Assembly (NCBI RefSeq): GCF_025319965.1
Contig: NZ_CP012549.1
Span: forward strand, 1,364,001 to 1,428,000
DNA length: 64,000 nucleotides
Direction of reading: 5' to 3'
Origin: Campylobacter sp. RM16187
GTDB taxonomy: Bacteria > Campylobacterota > Campylobacteria > Campylobacterales > Campylobacteraceae
Position numbers and translations under genes: made by a program. The notes below the pieces were generated by a model, which did no database searches, was not told the DNA's origin, and saw only the letters and a program-made list of their open reading frames with translations. This document shows, piece after piece, positions 44,152 to 52,155 of the stretch (its first letter is position 1; each line of letters opens with the position of its first letter).

Positions 44152-45384
44152 ATGTTTAAGGAACGTATAAAGGGACATCATACCGGAGGAGGCGGGAGCA
44201 AGCCTGTTCCGGCAACAGAGGAAGAGCTTTTTGAATTTTTACAAGGCACTCCTGAGCGTAAAGACGGTATTATATATTTTCATATACCGTTTTGTGATAA
44301 TATCTGTTCGTTTTGCTCGATGAATAGAAGCAAACTTGACGGCGAGCTTGACACTTATACTGAATTTTTACTAAGCGAGATAGAAAAATTCGGCAATACT
44401 CCATATATGAAAGCCAAAAATATAGAGTCGGTTTATTTTGGAGGAGGCACTCCCACGACTCTAAAAGAGCGTCATTTAGAGCCTATCATAAATGCTATAC
44501 ACAAAAATTTTAAAATTTCAGACACCTGCGAATTTAGCCTTGAGAGCACTTTACACAACCTAAATTTAAAGAAGCTAAAACTGCTTGATAAGCTCGGAGT
44601 AAATCGCTTTAGTATAGGTGTTCAGACTTTTTCCAATGACGGTAGAAAGCTTCTAAATAGGGTATTTGACAAAGAAGAAGCTCTTAAGAGACTAAAACAA
44701 ATAAGAGATAATTTTGATAAATTTGTATGCATAGATATTATATACAACTACCCCAGTGAAACGGTAGAAGAGGTGCTTGAAGACGCAAGAATAGTAAAAG
44801 AGCTTAAAATAGACAGCGTTAGTTTTTACTCATTGATGTTTAGTCAAGGATCTGTTCTATCTAAAGAAATTTCGCCTGACTACTACAGCCTTGAAACTGA
44901 CAAAGAGCTTCATCACGCTTTTGCAAATTCTCTTCTTGATAGCGGAGATTACGAAGTTTTAGAACACACAAAGATTAATAGAAAAAACAGAGATGAGTAT
45001 AAATATATCCGTCTTGGACACAAAGGAGAAGATACTCTTCCTATAGGATTTGGAGCAGGCGGCAGGCTTGGCAATTATTCGATGTTTGCGATGAATAAAG
45101 AGCGTAGAATGATCACAAAGACAAATGAAACGCAAAGAAATTTCGGAAAATTTATGAGTCTTTTTCAATATCCAAATGTAAAATTTAGCGATATGAGTCA
45201 ATATATAAAGCCTACTACTCTTGAAGAGATCAAAGATTTTCTAAAACTTTGCGAAAAACACGACTATATGAAAGTCAACGATCATGGTGCAACCTTAAAT
45301 ATTGAAGGAGTATTTTGGGGAAATACTATGGCGGCTGAAATATCAAAAATAGCAAGAAAGGATTTTGAATGGAAAAAGTTGTAG
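44152..45384 (+). CDS. ChuW/HutW/HemW-like radical SAM protein, probable anaerobic heme degradation enzyme
   Basis: A 410-residue radical SAM protein of the HemN superfamily. The motif HIPFCDNICSFC supplies Cys48, Cys52 and Cys55 for the [4Fe-4S] cluster, and YFGGGTPT is the glycine-rich SAM-binding strand. The N-terminus (HHTGGGGSKP) and gene context match ChuW/HutW, which break heme to the linear tetrapyrrole anaerobilin without oxygen, rather than the coproporphyrinogen oxidase HemN. The cluster motif lacks the fourth Cys (CxxCxC) of HemN. Its position between tonB and a flavodoxin, in a heme-uptake operon with HugZ nearby, supports a degradative role. Heme chaperone function, as in HemW, is the alternative. 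Confidence 0.75.
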   Translation: MFKERIKGHHTGGGGSKPVPATEEELFEFLQGTPERKDGIIYFHIPFCDNICSFCSMNRSKLDGELDTYTEFLLSEIEKFGNTPYMKAKNIESVYFGGGTPTTLKERHLEPIINAIHKNFKISDTCEFSLESTLHNLNLKKLKLLDKLGVNRFSIGVQTFSNDGRKLLNRVFDKEEALKRLKQIRDNFDKFVCIDIIYNYPSETVEEVLEDARIVKELKIDSVSFYSLMFSQGSVLSKEISPDYYSLETDKELHHAFANSLLDSGDYEVLEHTKINRKNRDEYKYIRLGHKGEDTLPIGFGAGGRLGNYSMFAMNKERRMITKTNETQRNFGKFMSLFQYPNVKFSDMSQYIKPTTLEEIKDFLKLCEKHDYMKVNDHGATLNIEGVFWGNTMAAEISKIARKDFEWKKL

Positions 45385-45881
45385 TTTATAGCTCACTAAC
45401 GGGAAATACGCGCAAAGTGGGCGAAGCCATAGCAGAAGAGATCGGATGTAAGGCGGTTAGCTTTGAAGATGAGTGCGTTAATGATTTAAGCGAATTTGAC
45501 TTCGTAGCGGTTGGCTTTTATGTAGATAAGGGCGGTCCTGACGCCCATTTTAAACGCTACATAAAAGAAAAGATTAAAAATAAAAATGTAGGTCTTTTCA
45601 TAACTCTTGGAGCTGAGCCTGAAGGCGAGCACGGAGTAAAGATGCTTGAAGTCGGTAGAGAAATTTTAGAGCAAAACGGCAATAAAATTTTGCGTGAATT
45701 TATCTGCCAAGGAGCGATCGATCCAAAACTTATCGAGCAGATGCGCGAAATGGCTGCAAAGGCAGGAAACAAAGCCGTTCATCCTATCACGCCTGAGCGC
45801 GAAGCAAGATGGGCTGCTGCTGCAAGCCATCCGGATGAAACCGATATAGCTAACGCAAAAGCTGCATTTAGGGGGGTTTAA
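45369..45881 (+). CDS. flavodoxin-like protein, probable partner of the radical SAM enzyme
   Basis: A 170-residue flavodoxin-fold protein with the FMN phosphate loop YSSLTGNTRKVGEAIAEE at residues 7-24. It overlaps the radical SAM gene by 16 bases, so the two are made together. In Fusobacterium a flavodoxin-family protein of the hmu locus binds heme and reduces anaerobilin, and the radical SAM enzyme itself needs low-potential electrons. Either job fits here. It has a C-terminal extension of about twenty residues (ARWAAAASHPDETDI) beyond the standard fold. Confidence 0.75.
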   Translation: MEKVVVYSSLTGNTRKVGEAIAEEIGCKAVSFEDECVNDLSEFDFVAVGFYVDKGGPDAHFKRYIKEKIKNKNVGLFITLGAEPEGEHGVKMLEVGREILEQNGNKILREFICQGAIDPKLIEQMREMAAKAGNKAVHPITPEREARWAAAASHPDETDIANAKAAFRGV

Positions 45882-45995
45882 TCCCTCTCCCTCACCTTCT
45901 TTGTTTGTAAAATTTAGCAAACTACACTCAAATTTAGCTATCTTAATTTCGCATTTAGTAAGCCTTGGTTAAAATATCTTTAAAAAAGGAAATTT

Positions 45996-46829
45996 ATGAT
46001 ACAAACTTGCCTTTTCCCGGCTGCGGGATACGGTACTAGATTTTTACCTGCGACCAAATCCTTGCCAAAAGAGATGCTTCCGATACTTACAAAACCGCTT
46101 ATTCACTATGGGGTGGACGAAGCGCTAGAAGCCGGGATGAAAAATATGGCTTTTATAACAGGGCGTGGCAAGCGAGCGCTGGAGGATTATTTTGACATCA
46201 GCTACGAGCTTGAACACCAAATTTCAGGCACAAACAAAGAGTATTTGCTAACCGAAATTCGCGATCTGATGGCAAAATGCACATTTTCATTTACTCGCCA
46301 AGAGAGCATGCGAGGGCTTGGAAATGCGATACATACAGGCAAAACCCTTATCAGAGACGAGCCTTTTGGCGTTGTTTTGGCTGATGATCTTTGTATCAAC
46401 GAGCAAGGTGTAGGAGTTCTTACTCAGATGGTAAGGATATATGAGAAGTATCGCTGCTCTATAGTAGCCGTCATGGAAGTACCAAGAGATAAGGTAAGTA
46501 GTTATGGTATCGTAAGCGGTAGATACATAGAAGATGACCTCATAATGGTTGATGATATGGTTGAAAAACCGAGCGTCGAAGAGGCGCCTACAAATTTAGC
46601 TATCATCGGAAGATATATACTAACACCTGATATATTTTCAATTTTAGAGCAAACAAAGCCCGGCAAAAACGGAGAAGTTCAAATAACCGACGCACTAAAA
46701 GAACAAGCTAAAAATGGTATGGTGCTGGCATATAAATTTAAAGGCAGACGCTTTGACTGCGGAAGTGTTGCAGGATTTGTAGAGGCCACAAATTTCTTTT
46801 ACGAGCTTCATAAAGATGGTAAAAAATAA
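45996..46829 (+). CDS. galU: UTP-glucose-1-phosphate uridylyltransferase
   Basis: A 277-residue nucleotidyltransferase with the N-terminal signature FPAAGYGTRFLPATKSLPKE, the DDLCI metal motif and VEKPS. It makes UDP-glucose for lipooligosaccharide, glycans and capsule. AAAGGAAA precedes the start. It overlaps pgi by 14 bases. Confidence 0.95.
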   Translation: MIQTCLFPAAGYGTRFLPATKSLPKEMLPILTKPLIHYGVDEALEAGMKNMAFITGRGKRALEDYFDISYELEHQISGTNKEYLLTEIRDLMAKCTFSFTRQESMRGLGNAIHTGKTLIRDEPFGVVLADDLCINEQGVGVLTQMVRIYEKYRCSIVAVMEVPRDKVSSYGIVSGRYIEDDLIMVDDMVEKPSVEEAPTNLAIIGRYILTPDIFSILEQTKPGKNGEVQITDALKEQAKNGMVLAYKFKGRRFDCGSVAGFVEATNFFYELHKDGKK

Positions 46830-48039
46830 TCTTTTCTTTGAAAAAACACCTATATCGGCTATAAAATCGTATGCGAAACGTATGAATGAGGAGTTTGAAA
46901 GTGGCGATATAGGGTATTATCATCTTCCTGAACTAGGAGGCGATATATTGACCTCTATAAACAAGCTTGAAAATAAATTTAAAGATATAAAAAATATAGT
47001 TTTAGTAGGCATAGGAGGGAGCTCTCTTGGAGTTAAGGCTCTAAAATGCCTTCTCAAGTCAAGAAAAAAGCCCGATAGCAAAGAGCTATATTTTTTAGAT
47101 AACGTTGATCCATTTAGCTTTGAAAAGCTACTTGATAAACTAAAATTTAACGATACTCTATTTATCATAAGCTCAAAATCAGGCACCACGATAGAGACTA
47201 TTACTCTTTTTAAATGTATTCTTGACTGCTTTAAACCTAGCAATTTAAACAAAAATTTTCTCATTATCACAGACCCTGGCTCTCCACTTGAATTTTATGC
47301 AAAAGAAAACAATATATCATTATTTAATATTCCTAAAAACGTAGGTGGTAGATTTAGTGTATTAAGTGCGATTGGACTTGTGCCTTTGACGCTTTGTGGA
47401 TATGATACTAAAGCTCTTCTTAACGGGGCAATTGAATGCAAAAAGCAGTTTTTACAAGAAAACGATAATACTTTAATGTATAAAGCATATCATTATGCAA
47501 CACATAAAAATGCAAAAATAAATGTAATTTTTAGCTACTCTGATAGATTTTTGGAATTTAATGATTGGTATGTTCAGCTATGGGCTGAGAGCCTTGGAAA
47601 AAAAGAATGTTTTAAAAGATATGGACTGACACCTGTCGGGCTAATTGGCTCAAGAGATCAGCATAGCTTTTTGCAACTAATAATGGATGGAATAAAAGAT
47701 AAAACCGTGACTTTTATAAAAATTTTAGATCATGACTCGACAATTACTACACCAAATATAAATTTAAACAACCTTGAAGCCTGTAATTTTGCAAATGACT
47801 TTAGCCTATCGGACCTAATAAATGCACAATGCGATGCTACCACGCACGCTCTCATTCAAGAGGGAATAAGTGTAGATCTAATAAGCATAGATAGGCTTGA
47901 TGAGTGGCATGCAGGCTATCTCATATATTATTACGAGCTTTTAACATCTGCTACAGGGATAATGCTAGGAATTAACACATACGATCAACCCGGAGTAGAA
48001 GTAGGAAAAAGAATTTTAAAAACTATGCTTCAAAAATAA
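46816..48039 (+). CDS. pgi: glucose-6-phosphate isomerase, short form
   Basis: A 407-residue phosphosugar isomerase. GIGGSSLGVKAL is the glycine-rich substrate loop, SKSGTTIET the phosphate-binding SIS motif, and WAESLGKK and QHSFLQLIMDG the active-site segments. It is about 140 residues shorter than the E. coli enzyme, which is usual in Campylobacter. Because glycolysis is incomplete in these bacteria, it probably serves gluconeogenesis and, with galU, sugar-nucleotide synthesis. Confidence 0.94.
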   Translation: MVKNNLFFEKTPISAIKSYAKRMNEEFESGDIGYYHLPELGGDILTSINKLENKFKDIKNIVLVGIGGSSLGVKALKCLLKSRKKPDSKELYFLDNVDPFSFEKLLDKLKFNDTLFIISSKSGTTIETITLFKCILDCFKPSNLNKNFLIITDPGSPLEFYAKENNISLFNIPKNVGGRFSVLSAIGLVPLTLCGYDTKALLNGAIECKKQFLQENDNTLMYKAYHYATHKNAKINVIFSYSDRFLEFNDWYVQLWAESLGKKECFKRYGLTPVGLIGSRDQHSFLQLIMDGIKDKTVTFIKILDHDSTITTPNINLNNLEACNFANDFSLSDLINAQCDATTHALIQEGISVDLISIDRLDEWHAGYLIYYYELLTSATGIMLGINTYDQPGVEVGKRILKTMLQK

Positions 48040-48072
48040 TTTTTAAAATTTCATACTGTAAAACCGCTTTTC

Positions 48073-48138
48073 AAATCAAAGTGGATTTACGCTTAAAATC
48101 AAAGTGAGCTAAATTTTGCCCAATTTTCACTTTGATTT
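48073..48138. repeat. AAATCAAAGTG repeated, two direct and one inverted
   Basis: Copies at 48073-48083 and 48096-48106 (direct) and 48128-48138 (inverted) lie just after pgi. They could form alternative hairpins and are near the prophage end. Confidence 0.45.
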
Positions 48139-48156
48139 CTAACGTAAAATCTTTTT

Positions 48157-48199
48157 TTAAGACTGTTTAAAAACATATTAAAAATTTAAACAGTCTTAA
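48157..48199 (+). terminator. hairpin terminator after pgi
   Basis: TTAAGACTGTTTAAA pairs with TTTAAACAGTCTTAA with a thirteen-base loop. It is AT-rich but fifteen pairs long. It marks the end of the galU-pgi unit and lies close to the prophage junction. Confidence 0.55.
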
Positions 48200-48281
48200 G
48201 TTTGTCTGTGCTACTATTTTTATTAAAAGAGCTCTTTAAGAGGGTGTATATACTCTCTTTTCCCTTTTAGGGTTTGGAATA

Positions 48282-49139
48282 CTAGAAAATTTTGATACCC
48301 CTATCAATACCCAAATGCTCATCCTTGATAAGTCTGGCGTAGACTTTCAGTGTCATTTCTAAAGAGTGTCCTAGTATCTGTGATACCCACTTGATTGGGA
48401 TTTCTCCTCTGACAGCCTTTTCCACCATGTGAGTAGCGAAAGTATGTCTTGTGTGTCTCAATGACCTATATTCTACTCCGCACTCCTTGCAAAGCCTCTT
48501 CCATGGTCTATACAAAGAATAGGAGCCAAATAGATGATCGCAGTTGTATGAAAATATCCATCTGGCGCTTTTTTCAATCTGCCGCAAATACGGCAATATC
48601 TCATCAAATAGTGGTATTTCTCTATCCACCTCTGTTTTTGTCCTATTTCTCACAACACCTCTTGAGAGGCTCTTTGTGATGGATATGGTTTTCTTCTCAA
48701 AATCTATATCGCTCCACTCAAGAGCCAGTATCTCACATGTCCTAGCCCCTGTATAAAAGGCAACAGCCAAAAAAGCCTGCATGCTACCGCTTGAGTATTC
48801 TAGTAGTTTTGTTACCTCTTCTTTTGTGAAAGGGGAGGTTTTTGGGATCTGAACTTTTGGATATTTGGCTTTTAAAAAAGGATTCCTGTCAAGTATACCT
48901 TTTTCTATCGCAAACTCGCAAGCTCTTCTCCAAGCTAGCACGATCTTCTTGATTGTTTGAGGAGCCAGATAGCTTCTCATATACCAAACCCATGCCACAA
49001 TATCCGCTTGAGTGATTTTCTCTATATCGCTTGGAAGCCTATTTGTATGCTTATATAGGCATTTTATTTCGCCTACATAAGCATAGTCTGTTCGCTCAAG
49101 CTCCCGAACATAGGAGCTTGAAATTTGTGAGAGTTTCAT
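48282..49139 (-). CDS. tyrosine recombinase, prophage integrase
   Basis: A 285-residue phage-type integrase. The N-terminal SAM-like core-binding domain covers residues about 1-95. The catalytic domain has Arg133 in YTGARTCEILAL, the second Arg in RHTRHTFATH (residues 228-237, where the usual His three positions before Arg is altered), His258 in ILGHSLEMT and nucleophile Tyr267. It would integrate and excise the prophage. It is the outermost phage gene and lies 242 bases from the host gene pgi, the expected place next to an attachment site. The neighbouring 132-residue gene lies two bases upstream. Confidence 0.93.
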   Translation of the reverse strand: MKLSQISSSYVRELERTDYAYVGEIKCLYKHTNRLPSDIEKITQADIVAWVWYMRSYLAPQTIKKIVLAWRRACEFAIEKGILDRNPFLKAKYPKVQIPKTSPFTKEEVTKLLEYSSGSMQAFLAVAFYTGARTCEILALEWSDIDFEKKTISITKSLSRGVVRNRTKTEVDREIPLFDEILPYLRQIEKSARWIFSYNCDHLFGSYSLYRPWKRLCKECGVEYRSLRHTRHTFATHMVEKAVRGEIPIKWVSQILGHSLEMTLKVYARLIKDEHLGIDRGIKIF

Positions 49140-49141
49140 AC

Positions 49142-49540
49142 CTAGAATCTCTCATCCCATCTTTCTTCCTCGTAGGCTTTCCTGGATACCTTGTAGTATC
49201 CACCTTCTCCTGCTACCGCTGTAGCTAGGATAGTGCCGTCTTCTAGCTCTATGAAGTGATCTATGTCGCCGTTTCCTTGTGGAGATGTATTTCTGAACAT
49301 CTTGCTTTTGACATAGTATTTTTCGCTGTTATTGGACGTTATGGTTGCGAATATCTTTTTGTCTTTGTCGCCGATATAATCGCCTGGCTCAAGCCAATAT
49401 ATTTTTGTGCCTTCGGTGACATACACATATTTACCGATCATACCATTGTAGAATCTGACTAAAAACTCTTTGCCTTTCCCGGAAACGTTCTTTGCTCCGC
49501 TGATGACTTGTGTGTTGTATCCGCTTTTGATGTTTTGCAT
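49142..49540 (-). CDS. small prophage protein of unknown function
   Basis: A 132-residue soluble protein that I do not recognise. It is rich in beta-prone and charged residues (KIYWLEPGDYIGDKDKKIFATI, ELEDGTILATAV), with no signal peptide or membrane segment. It is coupled to the integrase gene, two bases apart, and is headed by a structured leader. An excision, regulatory or moron role is possible. A start with AAAGGATATAAG ahead supports translation. Confidence 0.6.
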   Translation of the reverse strand: MQNIKSGYNTQVISGAKNVSGKGKEFLVRFYNGMIGKYVYVTEGTKIYWLEPGDYIGDKDKKIFATITSNNSEKYYVKSKMFRNTSPQGNGDIDHFIELEDGTILATAVAGEGGYYKVSRKAYEEERWDERF

Positions 49541-49559
49541 CTTATATCCTTTATTTTGT

Positions 49560-49627
49560 TATAATAAAGGCTCCCTAACGGGAGCAACTTGCGGCGAGAT
49601 GTGATCTTGGCGGATTGGTCTCGCCGC
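49560..49627. ncRNA. structured spacer, possible small RNA or attenuator
   Basis: Two GC-rich hairpins stand out in AT-rich DNA: GCTCCC-TAAC-GGGAGC (49570-49585) and GCGGCGAGA...TCTCGCCGC (49591-49599 with 49619-49627). On the + strand they follow an extended -10 (TTTTGTTATAAT ending 49565). On the minus strand the second hairpin met is GCTCCCGTTAGGGAGC followed by CTTTATTAT, which looks like an attenuator before the 132-residue gene. Strand and function are undecided. Confidence 0.4.
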
Positions 49628-49635
49628 GCCCCTTA

Positions 49636-49724
49636 AAATAGATATTATCTACTTTTATTAAGAGAATAGTAGCTAATATATACTTAATATATGCTTAATT
49701 AAATAGATATTATATACTTTTATT
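49636..49724. repeat. direct repeat pair, probable repressor operators
   Basis: A 24-base sequence occurs at 49636-49659 and 49701-49724 with one difference. The first copy contains the perfect palindrome TAGATA-T-TATCTA (49639-49651). The pair lies between the leader structure and the HTH gene, where a lysogeny operator is expected. Confidence 0.5.
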
Positions 49725-49773
49725 GCTATTTTTATATATTTTAGCTATTATTTCATATATCAAAGGAGAAATA

Positions 49774-49995
49774 ATGGAAAAACAAGAGTTTCAAGAGCTG
49801 CTAAAGATAGCCGGCATAAATAAAAAAGAGCTGGCAGAACTTGCAGGAATGCCGTATGCTACCGTAAATTCTTGGGGGTCAAGAAATCCATATCCACCAT
49901 ATCTGAAATTTATGTTAGAAAACTACATAAAGGCGAAAAACTACGAGAATATCAAAAATCAGGTGTTTTTAATTGAGGGCATTAAGGGCTCTTAA
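49774..49995 (+). CDS. small helix-turn-helix regulator
   Basis: A 73-residue protein. Residues about 8-30 form a helix-turn-helix (LLKIAGINKKELAELAGMPYATVNSW) of the XRE/Cro kind, followed by a short C-terminal helix. AAAGGAGAA precedes ATG 49774; an in-frame Met at 49723 has no such site. It is the only + strand gene in the left part of the prophage and runs into the endolysin gene end. With operator-like repeats directly upstream it is a candidate repressor or Cro. Confidence 0.75.
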   Translation: MEKQEFQELLKIAGINKKELAELAGMPYATVNSWGSRNPYPPYLKFMLENYIKAKNYENIKNQVFLIEGIKGS

Positions 49996-50549
49996 ACCCT
50001 CAGCGCTCTATTTCTCCACCCTCTAGCGTATATCTTGTAGCTTGGATTTCTTTCAATCAGTCTATCATAGTAGGCTATCTCTAATCTGTCATACTCTTTG
50101 TCGAATACTTCTTCATCTATCCTATTGATAGCATCGATGCTCTTTTCTCCCATATGTCCGTCATCTACTACGCCTGCTACTCTTTGAGCCGTTTTTATAG
50201 CCATTTTACATCCGACATTCACCCCAAAGATGAATATCTCATCAGCTTTTTTCTGAGAATTTAGCTCTCCTAGTCTCATCCTATCCCAAAAATGCTCTTT
50301 ATAAAACCCGGCTACCAGCTCTTGTATCTTTGGATCATTATATAGCTTTATAGAGGCTTCTTTTAAATCTTTGCTATACCTAACCACACTATATATCTCA
50401 TTCCAGCCTTGCCAATTCGGATTAGCCTTTGCGTATATTCCCATAAAGGTAAGCTCCGGCTCCGTTGGATTTTTATGCAGGGCATTGCTTGGACTATTAA
50501 ATTCTAGCTCATATAAAATATCTAGCGATCTACTGAAATTTGGCATCAC
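49992..50549 (-). CDS. endolysin, GH108-like with peptidoglycan-binding domain
   Basis: A 185-residue protein. The C-terminal half (ADEIFIFGVNVGCKMAIKTAQ onward, ending YARGWRNRALRV) resembles the type-3 peptidoglycan-binding domain that accompanies GH108 muramidases. The N-terminal part (YELEFNSPSNAL...TFMGIYAKANPNW) corresponds to the GH108 catalytic region, but the usual EGG/DPGG motif is altered. No signal peptide is seen, so release through the holin is expected. It overlaps the holin-like gene by four bases. Function is inferred from domain likeness and cassette position. Confidence 0.7.
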   Translation of the reverse strand: MMPNFSRSLDILYELEFNSPSNALHKNPTEPELTFMGIYAKANPNWQGWNEIYSVVRYSKDLKEASIKLYNDPKIQELVAGFYKEHFWDRMRLGELNSQKKADEIFIFGVNVGCKMAIKTAQRVAGVVDDGHMGEKSIDAINRIDEEVFDKEYDRLEIAYYDRLIERNPSYKIYARGWRNRALRV

Positions 50550-50950
50550 TCTAACTCCTTGTATGTTTTATTCATGTCTTCTTCGTTTCTCGGTATAGGC
50601 GGCGTATGGTCATAGTCTGAGTATCTATCGCTATACCAGTCATCTTGCTTTTTTAGTCTGCTGTCTATCACTTTATCGAGCAGCGCGTTTATCCACTCAG
50701 CGCCTTTCCATGCAAAAAAGCCACAAGCCGCTAGAGCTACCTTCTCGCTTTGATAGATATGATCTACTATCTCAAAGCTAATCCAGCCAAGAAACATAGA
50801 GCTAGCAGTTCCTACTATAAGATTTGCCGCCTTGTGTCCGGTGCTTTTTGAAGGACAAGTTCCTATATTCAAAAGACCGCCTATAAGTCCTATGACTAAA
50901 ACCCAAAAATATATACCCATCTCTTTTACGATATTAAAATCATTTGTCAT
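50546..50950 (-). CDS. holin-like membrane protein
   Basis: A 134-residue protein with three hydrophobic segments (about residues 13-33, 44-62, 68-90) and a charged, Asp/Lys-rich C-terminal tail. This is the layout of class I phage holins such as the LydA-like group. It lies between the o-spanin-like and endolysin genes, overlapping both by four bases, as holins do. Confidence 0.7.
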   Translation of the reverse strand: MTNDFNIVKEMGIYFWVLVIGLIGGLLNIGTCPSKSTGHKAANLIVGTASSMFLGWISFEIVDHIYQSEKVALAACGFFAWKGAEWINALLDKVIDSRLKKQDDWYSDRYSDYDHTPPIPRNEEDMNKTYKELE

Positions 50951-51252
50951 CTAGGCTCTTCTCCCGTGCAAGCCTTGAGTAGTATCTCAACCTCGCTGTG
51001 ATATTTGCCTATATCTATCCATGTTTGCGGATCGTATTCGTTAAATTTAACGTTTTGCGGCAAGACTGCTTCGCATTTAACAGGCATAGACACCTCTTTA
51101 TACTCGGTTTGCACAATCATTTCAGGCTTATTCGCGCACCCACCGCTCATTATCACTATTAGAACAAGTAGCAAGATAAAAATTATCTTCCTAACTATGG
51201 ACGCGCTTATGTGTTCAAGCCCTACTAGCATCTGTATCGTTTTCATAATCAC
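50947..51252 (-). CDS. outer-membrane spanin lipoprotein (Rz1-like)
   Basis: A 101-residue lipoprotein with a hydrophobic signal and lipobox MSGGC (lipidated Cys39). The mature part is short and Pro/Glu-containing. It directly follows and overlaps the coiled-coil membrane protein gene (ATGA). This arrangement is that of a two-component spanin, which fuses inner and outer membranes in the last step of lysis. The signal region is longer than usual (about 38 residues), so the true start may be a later Met. Confidence 0.65.
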   Translation of the reverse strand: MIMKTIQMLVGLEHISASIVRKIIFILLLVLIVIMSGGCANKPEMIVQTEYKEVSMPVKCEAVLPQNVKFNEYDPQTWIDIGKYHSEVEILLKACTGEEPR

Positions 51253-51662
51253 TCCTTTTTGCCTAGCCCTCTTATTACGCCTAGGGCTAAATTTAGCTTC
51301 TCTTCGCAGCTAGCGCCGGTGTCATGGGGTTTTAAATTTTCATATCTTGCTTGAGCGGTTGATTTTGCCTGCATTATCTGCTTTTTTAGGGTTTTGTTAT
51401 CAAGAGATACACTTTTAATCTTCTCGTTTTGCAGATCGATTTTTGCGTTACACTCGCTTAGATTGGCTTTTGAAATTTGGTTTTGAGCTTTGGATATGAT
51501 TAGCAGAGCTTCTTTGTTTACAATTGTTTGTTCTTGCTCTTTGATGATCCCGTTTAGTTTTTCTATATGAGATTTCGTCCAATATGCCCCGCCAATAATA
51601 GCCAAAGTAGCTAGCATATAGATAATTTTGCTCGTTTTAAAAAGTGATAGAATTTTTAACAT
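51249..51662 (-). CDS. inner-membrane spanin (Rz-like)
   Basis: A 137-residue protein with one N-terminal transmembrane helix (about residues 13-29) and a long coiled-coil periplasmic part (residues 32-115), as in Rz-type i-spanins. The partner lipoprotein gene follows with a four-base overlap. Assignment is by architecture and place rather than residue identity. Confidence 0.65.
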   Translation of the reverse strand: MLKILSLFKTSKIIYMLATLAIIGGAYWTKSHIEKLNGIIKEQEQTIVNKEALLIISKAQNQISKANLSECNAKIDLQNEKIKSVSLDNKTLKKQIMQAKSTAQARYENLKPHDTGASCEEKLNLALGVIRGLGKKE

Positions 51663-51671
51663 CTTTGGCTC

Positions 51672-52058
51672 CTAAAGCTTTATCTTTGTGGGGTCTAATG
51701 CTTTTTCGGCACTATACGCCCTTTGTCCAAACAATCTAACCGACTGATATATAACCCAAGCCTTCCACTTAGTCATCTTGTCAAATTTCATAGCCTCGTA
51801 AAATATCTCATCGCACCTTTTTCGATCAAGCATCCTAGTAGCATAAAGGAAGTCGTGCAAGCAAGCCGCACGGTCATATCTTTCGCCACTTTTTGGAAAT
51901 ATGTTTGTGAAAATTCTCGGAACACTAGCTCCGTCATAAATGAACCCCGCAGGCACTACGATCTCATCTTTATTGCTTTTCCATACCAAAGGCTCTACCG
52001 TCTGCCAGCAGTTTTTTGCGCCTATTATGCGGCGCACGGTTAGTTCGCTCTTAAACAT
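51672..52058 (-). CDS. DUF1353 phage protein
   Basis: A 128-residue protein of the DUF1353 family. VVPAGFIYDGASVPR and the ACLHDFLYA stretch followed by RKRCDEIFYEAM are the family marks. It is common near tail and lysis genes of phages. Its biochemical role is unknown. The His/Asp arrangement suggests a metal-dependent enzyme, possibly a peptidase. Confidence 0.8.
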   Translation of the reverse strand: MFKSELTVRRIIGAKNCWQTVEPLVWKSNKDEIVVPAGFIYDGASVPRIFTNIFPKSGERYDRAACLHDFLYATRMLDRKRCDEIFYEAMKFDKMTKWKAWVIYQSVRLFGQRAYSAEKALDPTKIKL

Positions 52059-52059
52059 T

Positions 52060-52143
52060 TCACACTCCTAAATTTGGAATTTCTATGCTGATTTGATCAA
52101 GTGTTGCTTCATCGCTAACCTCTTTGATAGCGTCTCTCGTCAT
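52060..52143 (-). CDS. putative 27-residue microprotein
   Basis: A 27-codon frame (MTRDAIKEVSDEATLDQI...) starts seven bases after the stop of the 129-residue gene and ends one base before the DUF1353 start. GGGGCG lies just before the ATG. Tight packing suggests translation, but it may be non-coding. Confidence 0.35.
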   Translation of the reverse strand: MTRDAIKEVSDEATLDQISIEIPNLGV

Positions 52144-52155
52144 TACGCCCCAAGC

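Noticed and set aside
48073-48138. CRISPR array
   Set aside because: Only three short AT-rich copies with uneven spacing and one inverted. No cas gene in the window.
48040-48281. tRNA gene as attachment site
   Set aside because: No cloverleaf-like sequence or TTCGA-type arm could be found between pgi and the integrase.
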